Shown: positions 45,345 through 57,237 of the stretch, piece by piece
Layout of the letters: every line of letters begins with the position of its first letter
Numbering within the stretch: the stretch's first letter is position 1
Assembly (NCBI GenBank): GCA_949126835.1
Contig: OX421507.1
Coordinates: 14,112,202 to 14,176,201 of the forward strand
DNA length: 64,000 nucleotides
Direction of reading: 5' to 3'
Source of the DNA: Anisus vortex
Taxonomy: Eukaryota > Mollusca > Gastropoda > Planorbidae
Notes under the pieces: model-generated
Database searches by the model: none
Told to the model about the DNA's origin: nothing
The model's input: only the letters and a program-made list of their open reading frames with translations
Program-made: the position numbers and the translations under genes

Positions 45345-46167
45345 TATTATAATAATAATAATAATAACGGTGCTTGTATAGCGCATATCCCGTTGGTGAC
45401 AGTTCTATACGCAGACGACAGTTACAGAATACAGACAGACAACGAAATATGTAGTAATACGCTAATTCAGCTGACGAAATAGGTGAGTCTTCAGCCGGCT
45501 CCTGAAGGTGTCATAGCTAGGGCTCTGGCGAAGCTGTAGTGGGAGGTGATTCCAAGCGGACGGTCCTGCGTAGGAAAATGAACGTTCGCCAGCGGACACT
45601 AGCCTCACACGAGGGATCCGCAGAGTAAGTGCGTCAGATGCCGAACGAAGTGGGCGGGACTGGGTGTAGAGCTCCATACAAGAGCAAAGATAATCCGGGG
45701 CGCAGTTATTCAGGCACCTATAACAGAGGGAAGCCAGCTTATATGAGATCCGGTTGTTGATGGGTAGCCAGTGCAGAGATCGGAGCAGAGGATTGATACC
45801 ATTTGACTTCTTCTTCTTGAGAACTAGTCGGGCTGCGCAGTTCTGGATACGTTGGAGTCCTTGAAGGGAGGAGGCCGAGAGACCAGCCAAAAGCGAATTA
45901 CAATAGTCCAAGCGGGAAAATAGGAGAGAGATGATGAGCTTAACACAAGCTTCCTTGGTGAGATAACGACGGATGGCGGCAATACGACGCAGATGGAAGA
46001 AGCAGATTTTGGTGAGGAAGGAGATGTGGGTTTGCATGGACAGCGTGGAGTCCAGATAGACGTCAAGGCTTTTGATAGTCGGGGAGAAAGGCACAGTTGC
46101 ATCAGCCAGCTGAAGATCGGACGCAGTGAGGGACACGACCCTCTGTCTCGTACCGACGATAAGAGCT
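45345..46167 (-). mobile_element. 5'-truncated L2/CR1-like LINE, copy 2
   Basis: Same family as 8397-9762, with identical 3' layout and a (TAA)n end. The minus frame is open from about 46167 ([20 protein letters not shown]) to the stop at 45462, without RT catalytic motifs. The break at 46167 is the 5' truncation point. It carries about nine differences from copy 1. Confidence 0.9.
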
Positions 46168-47639
46168 ATTATCACCAAGTTTCACAATATTAATGATATG
46201 TGCCTGAATTTTGTCTGGTGCAATATCCATTTTACATTTTGAACAGTGATTTTTACAACATAAATTATTTTTTCTAATAAAAAAGTTTAATGCCATTTTT
46301 TTAAATATATAAAATACTCTTAAATGTTAAAATGTTTTAGTTTCTTCAAATTCTTCACTGTATTTTCTTTGTTGATTAATATTAAAACAATATTAAATAT
46401 TGAAGTATTTTCTGTTGCATTGAGTTATAGAAGAATTAGACTCCAACAAAAAGGGAGTTAAATTTGTTGAGCTAGTTGAAGAAGTTGTAGCCTCCCCTAC
46501 ATCAAGATATATGGGAACTACATTTAATCTATCAAGTATCCATAGGGGTAAAGGAAACTTGACACTTACAAAATATCAACACATCTGTGAACATTCTATT
46601 TATTCACTTTAGTTGTTTTTTTTCACATCCGTTGAATAATAATTTAAGTTGGCCCAGAAAAAAGAAAATGAAATAAAAAAACAACAAAATTGCATCACAA
46701 AAACTTTTCTTTATTTTTCTGACCTCAATATTTCCGAAGTTTATTAACACTTCCCGTACCGACCTACTTCTATCTATGCTGCCTTCAGTTCCGCTATATA
46801 CGAGCCCGGGACTGTAAGGGTTAATATAAATTACCAAGTAGGACACAAGGAAAACGCATTTGAATCACTAATCTATATATTGGCTGTCGGGTCAAAGTTA
46901 AACACCAACGAATCAAATGGGTAAATGGCGTGCTCAAAACTTATAAATAAACATTTGCTGGTTTGTACAAAAAAATACGGAGTTACCTACGTCTATTTAC
47001 GTTTTTTTTATAGATGATTTCAGAAATTGGGAATTTTAAAGATTTTTTGTTTGTTTTGTTTTAGAATTATGTAGCTTACATTTAAACTAAAAATGTTATG
47101 TAGAATTAAGGTTAGACATGTGGGCCACCAAAAATAGGAGTCTCTGTTTGGGTCTACCTTTAAAATAAAAATAAAAGTTGCTAAAAAAAAATCTCAAAGG
47201 AAAATGATATTTTTAAGACAGCAAACTTAACTAAGTCATGTCTAAACATAAAATCTGTAATCTACTTTAAACTAATAAAATGTTTGACAGCTAGCATATT
47301 ATTTGTGTGCATTAAAACACTATTTAAGCCAAAACCGAATATACTCACAAATTCAAAATTGAAATCTAAAACAACACCGCCAGTTGTTAAGCCTGTGAGA
47401 AAGTCTAGGTAAGTTTCAGGTACGCATTAATTCTATTGTTTGAACTTATTTAAGAAAAAGCACTGAAGAAAACTGAGACTTTCCACTAACAAAACTTATC
47501 ATTGTCAGCTATAAGCCTATCAGCTTAAACGTATATGTAGTCTATCTCGCTTGGTCGTATATAGTGATTGATCGAACTAATCTGCCACTTTCTGAAGACA
47601 TTACCGACAACAAATCTAAGACCAAGGCCTACACAGTCA
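46168..47639. other. Spacer after the M13 gene
   Basis: AT-rich. A minus frame fused to the LINE end (46102-46296) has CxxxHCSKCK, which could be a zinc-finger relic, but it is too short to call. The sequence TTAACACTTCCCG near 46744 and GACTGTAAGGGTTAA near 46810 hint at a small TTAA-flanked element; not proven. Confidence 0.35.
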
Positions 47640-47905
47640 TATTTTAAGATCGTCTGCTTTCTTTAGCAGAATTTTAAACCAATGTCTTCACAGACACATT
47701 TTAAGATAGTCTGCTTTCTTCAGCAGAATTTTAAACCGATTCCTTCACAGACACATTTTAAGATAGTCTGCTTTCTTTAGCAGAATTTTAAACCGATTCC
47801 TTCACAGACACATTTTTAGATAGTCTGCTTTCTTTAGCAGAATTTTAAACCGATTCCTTCACAGACACATTTTAAGATCGTCTGATTTCATTTGTAGAAT
47901 TTAAA
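47640..47905. repeat. 57-bp tandem repeat, about 4.6 copies
   Basis: Each unit contains TTTTAAGATAGTCTGCTTTC, TTTAGCAGAATTTTAAACC and GATTCCTTCACAGACACA. CTGCTTTCTTTAGCAG in each unit can form a small hairpin. The first and last units are the most diverged. The units are contiguous, so this is not a CRISPR array. Confidence 0.93.
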
Positions 47906-48057
47906 ACCATATTGTCTAATCTCACTGATAGCGGTGGAATAATTGTTTTCAATCAATTCTGTCAAATACTTGCTGCCACGGTAAGGATTTAGCTGAACGA
48001 GACATTTGTAACATTTAGAGACAGACTAGAAATCATTTAGATATTTAGTCTATAGCA

Positions 48058-48190
48058 TCGGTTCCAAACTTGTGTGTCGCGACCTCCTTTGGGGTCGAAC
48101 TACCATTTCGATGGGGTCGCCTAGGACTGACTAAGACCATCGGAAAACAAAACAGATGGAGGCCTTTTTTTCGATGGTCATAGGGAAACG
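48058..48190. mobile_element. hAT-like terminus (GTCGCGACC type)
   Basis: CGGTTCCAAACTTGTGTGTC then GCGACCTCCTTTGGGGTCG and GATGGGGTCGCC. It resembles the terminus of widespread hAT elements (GGTTCTCAACCTGTGGGTCGCGACC). No partner end found. Confidence 0.4.
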
Positions 48191-48770
48191 AGTCTGTAGT
48201 AGGCCTATATTAGTAGGCTGCCTAATTAAGTATTCAGCACAATGCTTTACATTTTTTCTCTGAATAACATTAACACGTGTAGTTATATAATCACAAAGCT
48301 TTAATTAATTTGTAACAATGAAAATACATTCTACATACTATCAGATATTTACATTACAATTTATAACAGTAGTAAATCACAGTTATAAGGTAGCGACGAA
48401 GGCTGTGTGTGTGGGGGAGGGGGAGGAAGGTTCGCTACAACATCAGAAACTTATTAATTAATTAATTAATATTAATATCAATAATTTATCATGTAGATTA
48501 GAAAAAAACATAAAAAGACTACAGTATATAGTTTAATTTTTCTTGGAGAGAAATAAAACAAAATAGTAGACTCCGTTACAGATTCTGATATAAGTAGACT
48601 TCACATGCTTAAAGTATTTTATCACGGCGTGTTATTCATGTATCACCGCATCCGTGTACGGGCAATGTGTCATTCTGTTGTTTATGTTTCATGCCACTCT
48701 GCGTCAGTATGAAAGCAAATTGTAGAACATAACTTTCTTTAACCACGGTTTATAAGAGGATTGTACGACA
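48191..48770. other. AT-rich spacer
   Basis: Nothing recognised apart from a short G/A-rich patch near 48400-48430 and a TTAA run near 48450. Confidence 0.4.
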
Positions 48771-48960
48771 AGCACAATGAGGAGCCAATTGCTCTGTTTC
48801 TTCCAACTAAAGAAGTTGTGGACCAATCAGAACTAGGGCCAAAGGCTCATCATCCAGATCAGGAGAGTGCGTTTCTTTTTTAATCAGGATTCGAACCCTG
48901 AACTTTTAAAGTAACAGTTCTACGCTCTACTGTTATTCCACTTGGTTTGTACATATTCGT
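48771..48960 (-). mobile_element. tRNA-derived SINE, diverged
   Basis: On the minus strand a B box GGTTCGAATCC at 48888-48898, then a body with TGATGAGCC and TTGGTCC, and CAATTGGCTCCTCATTGTGC. Related in layout to the SINE at 22567-22842. Confidence 0.55.
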
Positions 48961-50159
48961 GTGCTTTTTTGTAAATACTTTATTTTTTTCGTTATAATCG
49001 TGTTGTTAATATTTTATGACCTTTTTTTCCCAAAACTATTTTAGTTTCATAATAAGACTAGTTATAGTGCAAAAGGGACTAGCGTTCAGTATCAAAAATG
49101 AATTAAAAGTATCAATAAACTTGAAAGGGGAGGTAAAAATACACAAACCATTACATTCTAACTACAACACACTAACAATCTATTGCAATGCTTAGAAACA
49201 CGCAATGATGAAAAGACTTTTTTTTTGCCATATTCAAGAAAAAAAAGTATTTAAAAATTCTCTTTTTTTTAATGAGTCTTGCGATTTGAACACCATATAT
49301 GTTTATGTTTTTCGTTCTTCATCTGCCAGGCATTCACTTGTTGTCCAGATTAACGTTTTATCTTTGTTTGGTATTGTCACCCTCGTTCTTGTTCTTCACA
49401 CATACGGCGTCACACGCCCCCCCCCCCCCCCAACCCCTTCCCCATCCCAAGATCCAAGATAGCTCTTGCTACCAGGTCTCGGAGAATACACTGGCAGACA
49501 ACAAACCAAAGAAAGAACACGAACAAAAAAAAATTTAAAGGGTGTGTGGCGATGGTGGCGGCGAGGAGGGTGTAAGTCGTGATTGGAGACTTGCGGGAGT
49601 CATTGATCCACCGGAGCTGACCGTCATCAATTTGTTTGATGTCTGGGACAAGGTAGCGCTGGACGCTCCCAACGGACCTTCCATGGAATTGGTCGGTCGA
49701 GTATGGTTTGTGGGTGGGGGGGGGGGGGATAGAGCATGGCATGAGTGGGCTTTTTAAAAAAAAAGGATGACACACTTTCTAGTTCCTAAAGACGTCTCTG
49801 AAAGCTGTGGCGCCTGGTTGGGAGGATGGTGTGGGAAGGGACGTTATTAGGATTAAGTAAAGCCTAGGATTTAATGGTGAGATGGTTCCAAAGCTTATCG
49901 ATAAATGATGGTAGTCATTAGAAGAGTATTTTTTTTGCCTCATACGGATGAAGACTACTCGTCGATGTATGTGCTTGTGTGTATATGAGTTTTGGAACTA
50001 ATTTCAAGGACACTCTTTCTTATTCATTTGAAACTGTTTGTATCTGTAGGCATATACTTTTAAATTACATCACCTAGGCCTTTCAGGCACTAAATGAAGC
50101 ACATATGAATTAATGTAAAGATATAGCACTATATATATAGGCATATATAATATATATAA
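48961..50159. other. Spacer with C and G runs
   Basis: It has a C14 run (49419-49432) and a G-rich run near 49716-49728. A 121-codon minus frame (49410-49775) spans both runs and looks like chance. No gene recognised. Confidence 0.4.
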
Positions 50160-50329
50160 GTATATATATATATATATATATATAGATTTACACATTAATG
50201 AATGTTACTAATCTGTGTAAGTGTTTTTGTGTGTGACTACAGGCCTATCTATTGATAGCCAGAATGTGCAACTGCTACATGAAATTGTATCTACCTCTCT
50301 CTCTTTATCGCTCTCTCTCTCTCTCGACA

Positions 50330-50405
<76 letters not shown>
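50160..50405. repeat. (TA)n arrays and (TC)n
   Basis: (TA)n at 50160-50185, (TC)n at 50294-50326 and (TA)n at 50333-50405. Confidence 0.95.
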
Positions 50406-50409
<4 letters not shown>

Positions 50410-53260
50410 CTACATCTGCATGTAAACATATAGTGTAGACTGATCAGGTTTCGATATCTTACATCAAACAATCGATCAGAACAGTGGACTGGGCGAGATC
50501 AGCTGAGTGCTGATAAGGGTGTTACGCAATGTAGGTCTGCGCTCCTCAACCCTCATCCCTCCTCCCCCCCCCATTACCCCTCCTTTTCCAGTCCACCATT
50601 ACAAACACATCTTAAAATAGGACTATCATATAATCTTTTCATGGACGCAGGGTGCTGGTCGAAAAGTAAAAATTTTGTTTTAAAAGGGAAGTAAAGATAC
50701 AAATAAAAAAATACAAACAAATACAAACAATACATAATATACATACATAGTATATATTAACACTTATCTTATATTTTACAGGTGCTCCTTCTATATAGAA
50801 GATTATTGCACCCTACGTTCATCCTTGGTCCGAGTCTACTCTTTCATTTTTATTAATGTTTTAAATGATGTTAATTTACTGGTTTTCCTGGTTTGTTCAG
50901 GCTACCCATTCCACGCCCAAATGTCACTCGGGTAGAAAGAGTATTGATATGTATTTGTTCTCGCATAACTGGCGCATAAGGGATGGGGAAAGAGTTTCTG
51001 TCCTTATGTTTACCTGAGCATTGCAATAGCTTGTTACGGGGTTGTATTTCTATAGAAATGATCATTGTGTCTTATAAATACCCGTAGTTCGACTTTACTT
51101 ATTTCCATTTATTTGTTATTGTTTATACTAGTTCATGCAACCCATTGGATTTTCCGAATGCCACTCGGGAATTAAAAAGAGAATAACGTAACAGTGAACG
51201 TAGGCTAACTGGGTCCTTGCATATGAAATATCTAAAGTGTTTTTATCTTTGTCTTTCCGTGTGTGTGTGTTTTTACATTATTGTGTTGTATTTCTTAGTT
51301 TAATGTATTTAATGCTTTATGTATTATTACTACTTCTTTTAAAAAAATCGTCTCTCGTCTAGTGTTTCCAGATCTAGTGATTTGATTGGTCTAAAACTTG
51401 CTAGATGTGAATATTTTCTACTAATGAAAATGTATAGGATACTCTTTTCCAGAATTTTAAAATACTATTTAAAAGCACGGAAAGGCTTTTTCTAGAATAA
51501 GTGTACATAATATTAAGGTGGCATTTTAATTTATTGTTCTTATTAGTTCTCTAAGAAAACATCTTTATATTTATAACATTATTTCGTATTGGATTTTGTG
51601 TTACTTAGCACGATATTTTCTCATTGAACACATTTTAAGTTTCTTGCTTTTTTTTCTTAAATAGTTTTAATAAAAGTTTTTCAAGGAATAAATGTGTGTA
51701 TGCTACATTATATACCAGTACCGTACATAAAATTATGTTTTAACAAGATGGTAATGTTTTATTTTTAAATGAGGGCCTGTGCTAGAGCTATTCACTATCT
51801 TAGTCTTATCACTGAACTGCAAAAAAAAAAGTTACGGTTGTTGTTTTATGCTTGTTTATCAGACACAGAAGTAAACTGGGAGAAAAAAAAGGCTAAGTGG
51901 ATGAAGTTTAACATGGAAAGAAAAAAAATGAGAAGATAAGCAAACAATTTGTAAATGTTTGCTAAATATATTCTTAATTTGGAATCCCGCGTGGAGTTGT
52001 CTAACGTTGTGGACACTTTTAATGCTGCGAACAAGACAATATCAGAGGTAGATAACCTTTCAAGAGCCACAAGCTAAAGGTTGATATATGTTTTATTACC
52101 TCACTTGGTAGTTGGGTTACCGCCCCCCTTTAATAATAAAGAAAGATAAGTGTATCAAGAACGAAGAGTAGATAACTGAGGTAAATAGTTGCAACTCACT
52201 GGCCCATACAATGTGTTGAGTGAACACTGTAAGCTCACTGACAGATATAAAATGTAGGTCAAATGTTCATGTCGGCATTGCTATAGAAAGCAATAGAAAG
52301 TATGAATGGGTTGAGCTAAAAAGGTGAAAAAAAAGAAATACAATGGCAAAAGCCCAATCCTTTTACATGCGACATATGTAAAAGGACATTTTGGGTTAAT
52401 AGGCCACGATAGAAGGCACAAAGCTATAGGGGGATGTAGTTATCCTAGGAAATGAGGGACGAACAACAGGCATTATATATATATATATATAGGCCTATAT
52501 ATATATATAGAATATGTAGGGATATACATATATATAAATAGAGAGAGAGGGAGATAGAGCGCGCACTAGAGAGAGAGTATAAATGTAAAGAATGCACTTT
52601 AATTACTGAAACAAACCACATTGGGCCCATTATACCATCGGGACCACCAAAAACAACACCAGCAACAAAATTTTCACCACGCGCTACCTCTTTACTTTCT
52701 TTTTTTTTTTCGCACATTATTCCGACCCAAGTTGTGCATAAAGACCACAGCTTATAACTTATACAAGCCTCCTCGGTATCCTTAAGGGATCTCCAAGAAC
52801 GATAATTTGTTGGAGCAATAACGTGCCAGAGCTGTGACAAAGGGAGATAAATAATAAATGCCTATCTGCTTAATGCAATTAGTGTCGCTATGTTTTCCGT
52901 ATCTTTCCGATTGTTAAAGCTATTGTTGTTTTTTTGTTCATTATCGATTAGCATTATGTATGTTAAATTAAAACAAAATGCGTTTTTTCTTGTCCCTAGG
53001 CAATTACGAAATGGAGGGAAAGGGGGATCAAAGTGACGTATTTTAAAAGCTATTTGATTTGAATATGCGTTGGTCTGTATCTCGAAAGATTACTTTTAAA
53101 TTTTCGAGTAGATACTTTGAGTGAATTAGATGTATAAATATCTTTTACTGCTAGCTTTTGCCATATATTATCGTATAAGTCACATGTTTGGTTCATATGG
53201 TTTATGAAACAGGTAATCAGTTTTCTTGGCCAAGTCATACAACGGAATAATGTGGCCATC
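50406..53260. other. Spacer
   Basis: No gene or element end recognised. There is a (TA)n patch at 52472-52512. The 131-codon minus frame 52445-52840 runs through that low-complexity DNA and shows no motif. Confidence 0.4.
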
Positions 53261-53264
53261 AAAA

Positions 53265-53341
53265 TGCGCGGAATCAGGGTTTGAGCCCAACACCTTCATT
53301 GTATAAATACTAAAGCGTTGTCGCCAGACCACCGGGCCCAT
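53265..53341 (-). mobile_element. tRNA-like SINE head
   Basis: The minus strand reads GGGCCCGGTGGTCTGGCGAC and later GTTGGGCTCAAACCCTG, which fit Pol III A and B boxes. It does not fold into a complete tRNA by eye, so SINE is preferred over a tRNA gene. Confidence 0.5.
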
Positions 53342-53751
53342 ATTATCCTCTCCCTGGCTATCAATAGAGTAGGGGCCCCTGCTATCTATCGACGTATGAT
53401 TAGAGATGAATTTCCAAAGTTCTAGGGTTTAAATGAAGATAAACAAAACATTTTTCTGAATCTATAGGAACCTCAGAATAAGTCTGGAGCTTTAAAGGCG
53501 GCTTAGCATTGTGCCGATTCCTTCATGTGCCTTATTTCTAGAAACTGGTGAGCTATGTGGAAAAGGTTGAGCACGCGCTATTTCACTCCTTGCAGGTGTT
53601 TATAGTACATGGAAACCGTCAGCCTTTTGTGCAGACCTTCTTCGGTGGCTCGTCAATATTGAGAGATAAGCATAATTCGTTCTCCGGGCCCCGAGAAAGT
53701 AATATCAACTTGTAATCTTATTTAAAAGAGAAGTCTGCTTTAAGTCTGGTT

Positions 53752-55712
53752 TAGGAATGTTAAAACCGGTTTATTTTCAAAACCGGTTTTCGGTTCTATA
53801 AAACCGGTTTAAAACCGGATTTTGGTTGCCCCCTTCCCGCGTAAGTCATTCACGGGCCGGAAAAGCTTTTGTGCGTAGTTTTGTAGGTAGGTTATAATAT
53901 TTCAATGGGTTGTTTTGTGTGAATACAATATGATTTTCTAAACTTTATCATAAAATTCTTAGACACTAAAAATAATGTGGGCTAATTGATTAAAACCGAT
54001 AATAGCTTTCAATTTTTTTATAGTGATAATCAAATTACCGATTATCGTTGACCTAAATCATAATTGGGCCTACTAAGAAGCTTATGAAGAGGCATAAATG
54101 GCAACTTGTAAAATAATGTCTGTATTGAAAGGTTGCGCGAAGCACCAATCAAAAGAATGTGTATTTAATAGTCCCGTTAACAATAAAGCACAGACGCGGT
54201 GCCTAGCCGGTTCAGGGTCACAGGGAAGAGCTAGTTTGCGTTTCTCTATTGCGTACATCAAATAGGCGCGAACATCCTTCTCAACCTTTTTCGGCTCACT
54301 GCCCCCTTTAACATTTTTTTTCCGCTGACCATCCCCAACCCCCAACTTTCTTTTAGCGCCAACTCCCCCCCTTCCGCAATTTCTTTAGGCGGACTAGATG
54401 ACTAGACTTTTTGTGTGATTAATTATCTTTAAAAAAAACCTGAAAAGGAAACATATTGTAAGAATTAATAGATCAAAAAATGTAAAAGAAATTTGCCTTA
54501 ACAAAAGTTTTAAATAAATCAACGCGAATCGTTTGCCTGGTGTGTTCCTAGCAATTTGTCTACTCTTGTTTCAATTTTGGTTGCAAAAGCCTTAGGTCTA
54601 ATAATCAGTAATATTTTTTATATTACAAAACAGAACTTGTTCGGCTTCACTATTAAACAAATGTGGAAACATTTTTTTAAAGGGAGATAATAAGTCCGTT
54701 TTATTTGAGCTAATATTTCTGTTTATTTCTTTTATAAAACATAAATGGCTTACAATTTATTACTTTTATATGATCAAACTGTAAATAATATTTAAAAATT
54801 ATATAAATATTATATGACTAAAGAATTTACATGTATATTTTTAAACATTACAATAACTACCCAGTTTGTATGATTACTAATTATCTATACCACTATACAT
54901 CAATACTTTCCTGTAATTGTAAAAGTATAAAATATATTAAGGACATCTTGGTTAAATATAATTAATATTAGCAGTTGTTAGGGCGAAGTGATCGGTCAGC
55001 AGGGTTTACAGTCCAACCTCAAGACCAGCCGGTCGCACACTAAATTTGCCAAATACAGGCCCCTACGTCATCGAAAAGTCACTGCGATTCCTATTTCTTA
55101 TTAATATAATAATATGTAGGCATACTGTTGGGGGATATCAGATATTTAGCAGCACTTGCGTTTACATCACATTTCATCCTCCAAAAACTAATCGATTCAA
55201 ATAGCTGAGGTGTTAAAATATATCAGGTACTTTTGTACCGCCCAAATGCCCTTCACCGCCCACCAATCGCCCACGGGAATGTAAGGGCTCCCCCTAAAGC
55301 TTCTCACCGCCCCCCGGGGGGCGATTTCGCCCCCGATGAGAACCTATGATCTAAAAGATGAGCCAACAAGTAAAAAGATTCATGTTAATTGTAACTGTAA
55401 CTTAACAATAATTAATTGGTTTGATGTTGTTTTTATCGCAAGCCATAGACTAGTTGGTATTTGGAAACACAAGAAACACAATATCTAAGACTAAATAGTG
55501 TTAGCAAGGCATTTCAAGAAAGGTTTTGTGCGAGTCTAACATTATTTATTAAAAATATTTCCATCAGAACCAAATAAAAGGGTCGTCTACTTGAAGTAAT
55601 GATTACCTTCCAACTTACAACCAGCAAACCGAAATCCGGTTTTAAAAAATCAAAACCGGTTTTAGGTTTCAAAACTGGAATCCGGTATTTCGGTTTTCGT
55701 TTAATATCCCTA
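53752..55712. mobile_element. hAT element with AAACCGGTTT ends and 8-bp duplication
   Basis: Inverted ends TAGGAATGTTAAAACCGG and TTTCGTTTAATATCCCTA, with many AAACCGGTTT words near both ends. A perfect duplication GTCTGGTT is at 53744-53751 and 55713-55720. It contains a second hAT-like element (54274-55348). No transposase frame survives. Confidence 0.9.
54274..55348 (-). mobile_element. Nested hAT-like element (TTCTCAACCTTTTTCGG end)
   Basis: It starts CATCCTTCTCAACCTTTTTC and ends with the G/C hairpin block and GATGAGAACCTATG. It is a 1.1-kb deletion form of the family at 11583-14459 in reverse. It contains the SCAND3-like non-coding core (ACAATAACTACCCAGTTTGT near 54850). Confidence 0.7.
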
Positions 55713-55815
55713 GTCTGGTTAGCGATGCTACATCTATTCAATAGACATACACTACAGATTGGTAACTATTACTGGAGAATCGTATGTTTATTTCATCCAT
55801 TTTGTTCCTCTAAAT

Positions 55816-57237
55816 CATAGGTTCTCAACCTTTTTCGGCTCACTGCCCCCTTTTACAATTTTTTTTCCGCTCAATGCCCCCAACTTATTTTAGCGCCCAA
55901 TTTCCCCACCCCTCTGGAAGTTAAAGGATCAATATAGTTTCTGCAAATTTTTGTTTAGGCCGACTAGAATTGTGTACTTCTTTATTGTCTTAAAAAAAAA
56001 CGGATAAGGAAATATATTGTACGAATTAATAGATAAAAAATTACCTAAACAAGAGGCTTAACAAAAATCAGTATTAATGTGAATCGCTTGCCTGCTGTTT
56101 TGCTAACATTTTGCCTATATTTGTTTCAATTTTGGTTGTAAAAGCTTCACGCTTCACTATATGCAGCTTGTTTAGTTTTTCTTTTTTGACAACCAAATGG
56201 TATTAGCATAAAATCCACTTTCCACAAAAAAGGTTGATAAGAATGCAATATAAAATGGTTTCCGAAACTCACAGACCTAGAGAAACTGACGGTGTGTGAT
56301 GTCAAAGCTGCGTCATTAGCGAAGAGCATCTCGCGAATGAGGACCTTTGTGACTTTGGTCTTGGCACGAAGACGCACTATGTTTTTTACTCAAAAAAAAA
56401 GGTAAGCTAAAAGTAAATCTTGATTTTCCAGTTTCCTGGACTCATCCAGTTATAAAGAAAATTGTGATGGCTTTAGAAAATCTCACAATGTCCTCTAAAT
56501 CAGGGATCAGCAACCAAAGGCACTCTGTGCCAAACGTGGCGGCAGAGCCATTTTCAATGGCACGCGAGATACCTCCAAGAAGTGCTTTTTATTGATAAAA
56601 ACAGCAACAACATTTTCAGGTTCTGAATTAGGAAAACTGACTGTTGAAGCCGTTGTTTCTGAAAAATTTCAGTGAGTTCAACTTGCATTTACAAGGATCA
56701 CTTGAATGGATTTGCATTGAAAGAGGAGATATCTTGCCGTGAAATCAATTTCAAAACATTTAACTATAGAAGTACATCATAGCACTCAAAACGGAGTTTT
56801 CTAATCAAAGGCAAGACTTTCAAATTGATGGGCTCATTTTTTCATACCACATCAAGCTTAACTGGTTTGATATTACTACAACCTTTTTAGATGTAGATAC
56901 TTTTTTTTTAAGTGGAGGACTATTGGCGATTTTAAAATGAAGCAAGTTGAATTTTAAAATTTAAAGGAAATGGGCATACAAATGTGCCCATACATGGAAC
57001 AAATATGGAAGGAAGCTGCTTAGTCATTCGCTTCTTTACTTTAGCGTTTACATCACATTTCATTCCAAACAACTAATCGATTCAAATAGTTGAGATGTTC
57101 AAATTATATCAGGCACATTTGTACCGCCAACTTGCCCTTCACCGCCCACCAATCGCCCCTGGGAACGTCAGCCCCCCCCCCCCAGAAAGTCTCTCACTTC
57201 CCCCCGGGGGCGATAACGCCCCCGTTGAGAACCCAGT
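55816..57237 (-). mobile_element. Composite hAT-like element, copy 2
   Basis: CATAGGTTCTCAACC at the left and CCCGTTGAGAACCC at the right. Reverse-complement alignment to 11583-14459 is good over 56400-57100, including the nested SCAND3-like fragment joined at CTCTAAAT|CAGGGATCAGCAACC. About 0.8 kb present in copy 1 is absent here, joined cleanly at ...TTTAGCGTTTACATC. The minus frame at 56147-56377 fuses a LINE RT scrap (VLIREMLFANDAALTSHT, FADD changed to FAND) to the hAT relic. Confidence 0.72.

Noticed and set aside
46102..46296. Small CxxxHCSKCK frame at the LINE copy 2 edge, as an ISXO2-like or zinc-finger gene
   Set aside because: Only about 40 residues outside the LINE, no second motif; it cannot be distinguished from chance.
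46738..46826. Possible piggyBac-like element with TTAA ends
   Set aside because: Only short TTAAC-like edges are seen, with no clear inverted repeat or body.
47640..47905. Possible CRISPR-like array
   Set aside because: Units are contiguous with no unique spacers, and this is an animal intergenic region.
49410..49775. 121-codon minus-strand frame
   Set aside because: Bounded by C and G homopolymers, with proline/glycine runs derived from them; no homology pattern.
52445..52840. 131-codon minus-strand frame
   Set aside because: Half of it is low-complexity TA/GA repeat translation; no recognisable domain.
56147..56377. A single gene joining an RT-like and a hAT-like segment
   Set aside because: A chance in-frame junction of two unrelated transposon scraps; the catalytic FADD is FAND and neither domain is complete.
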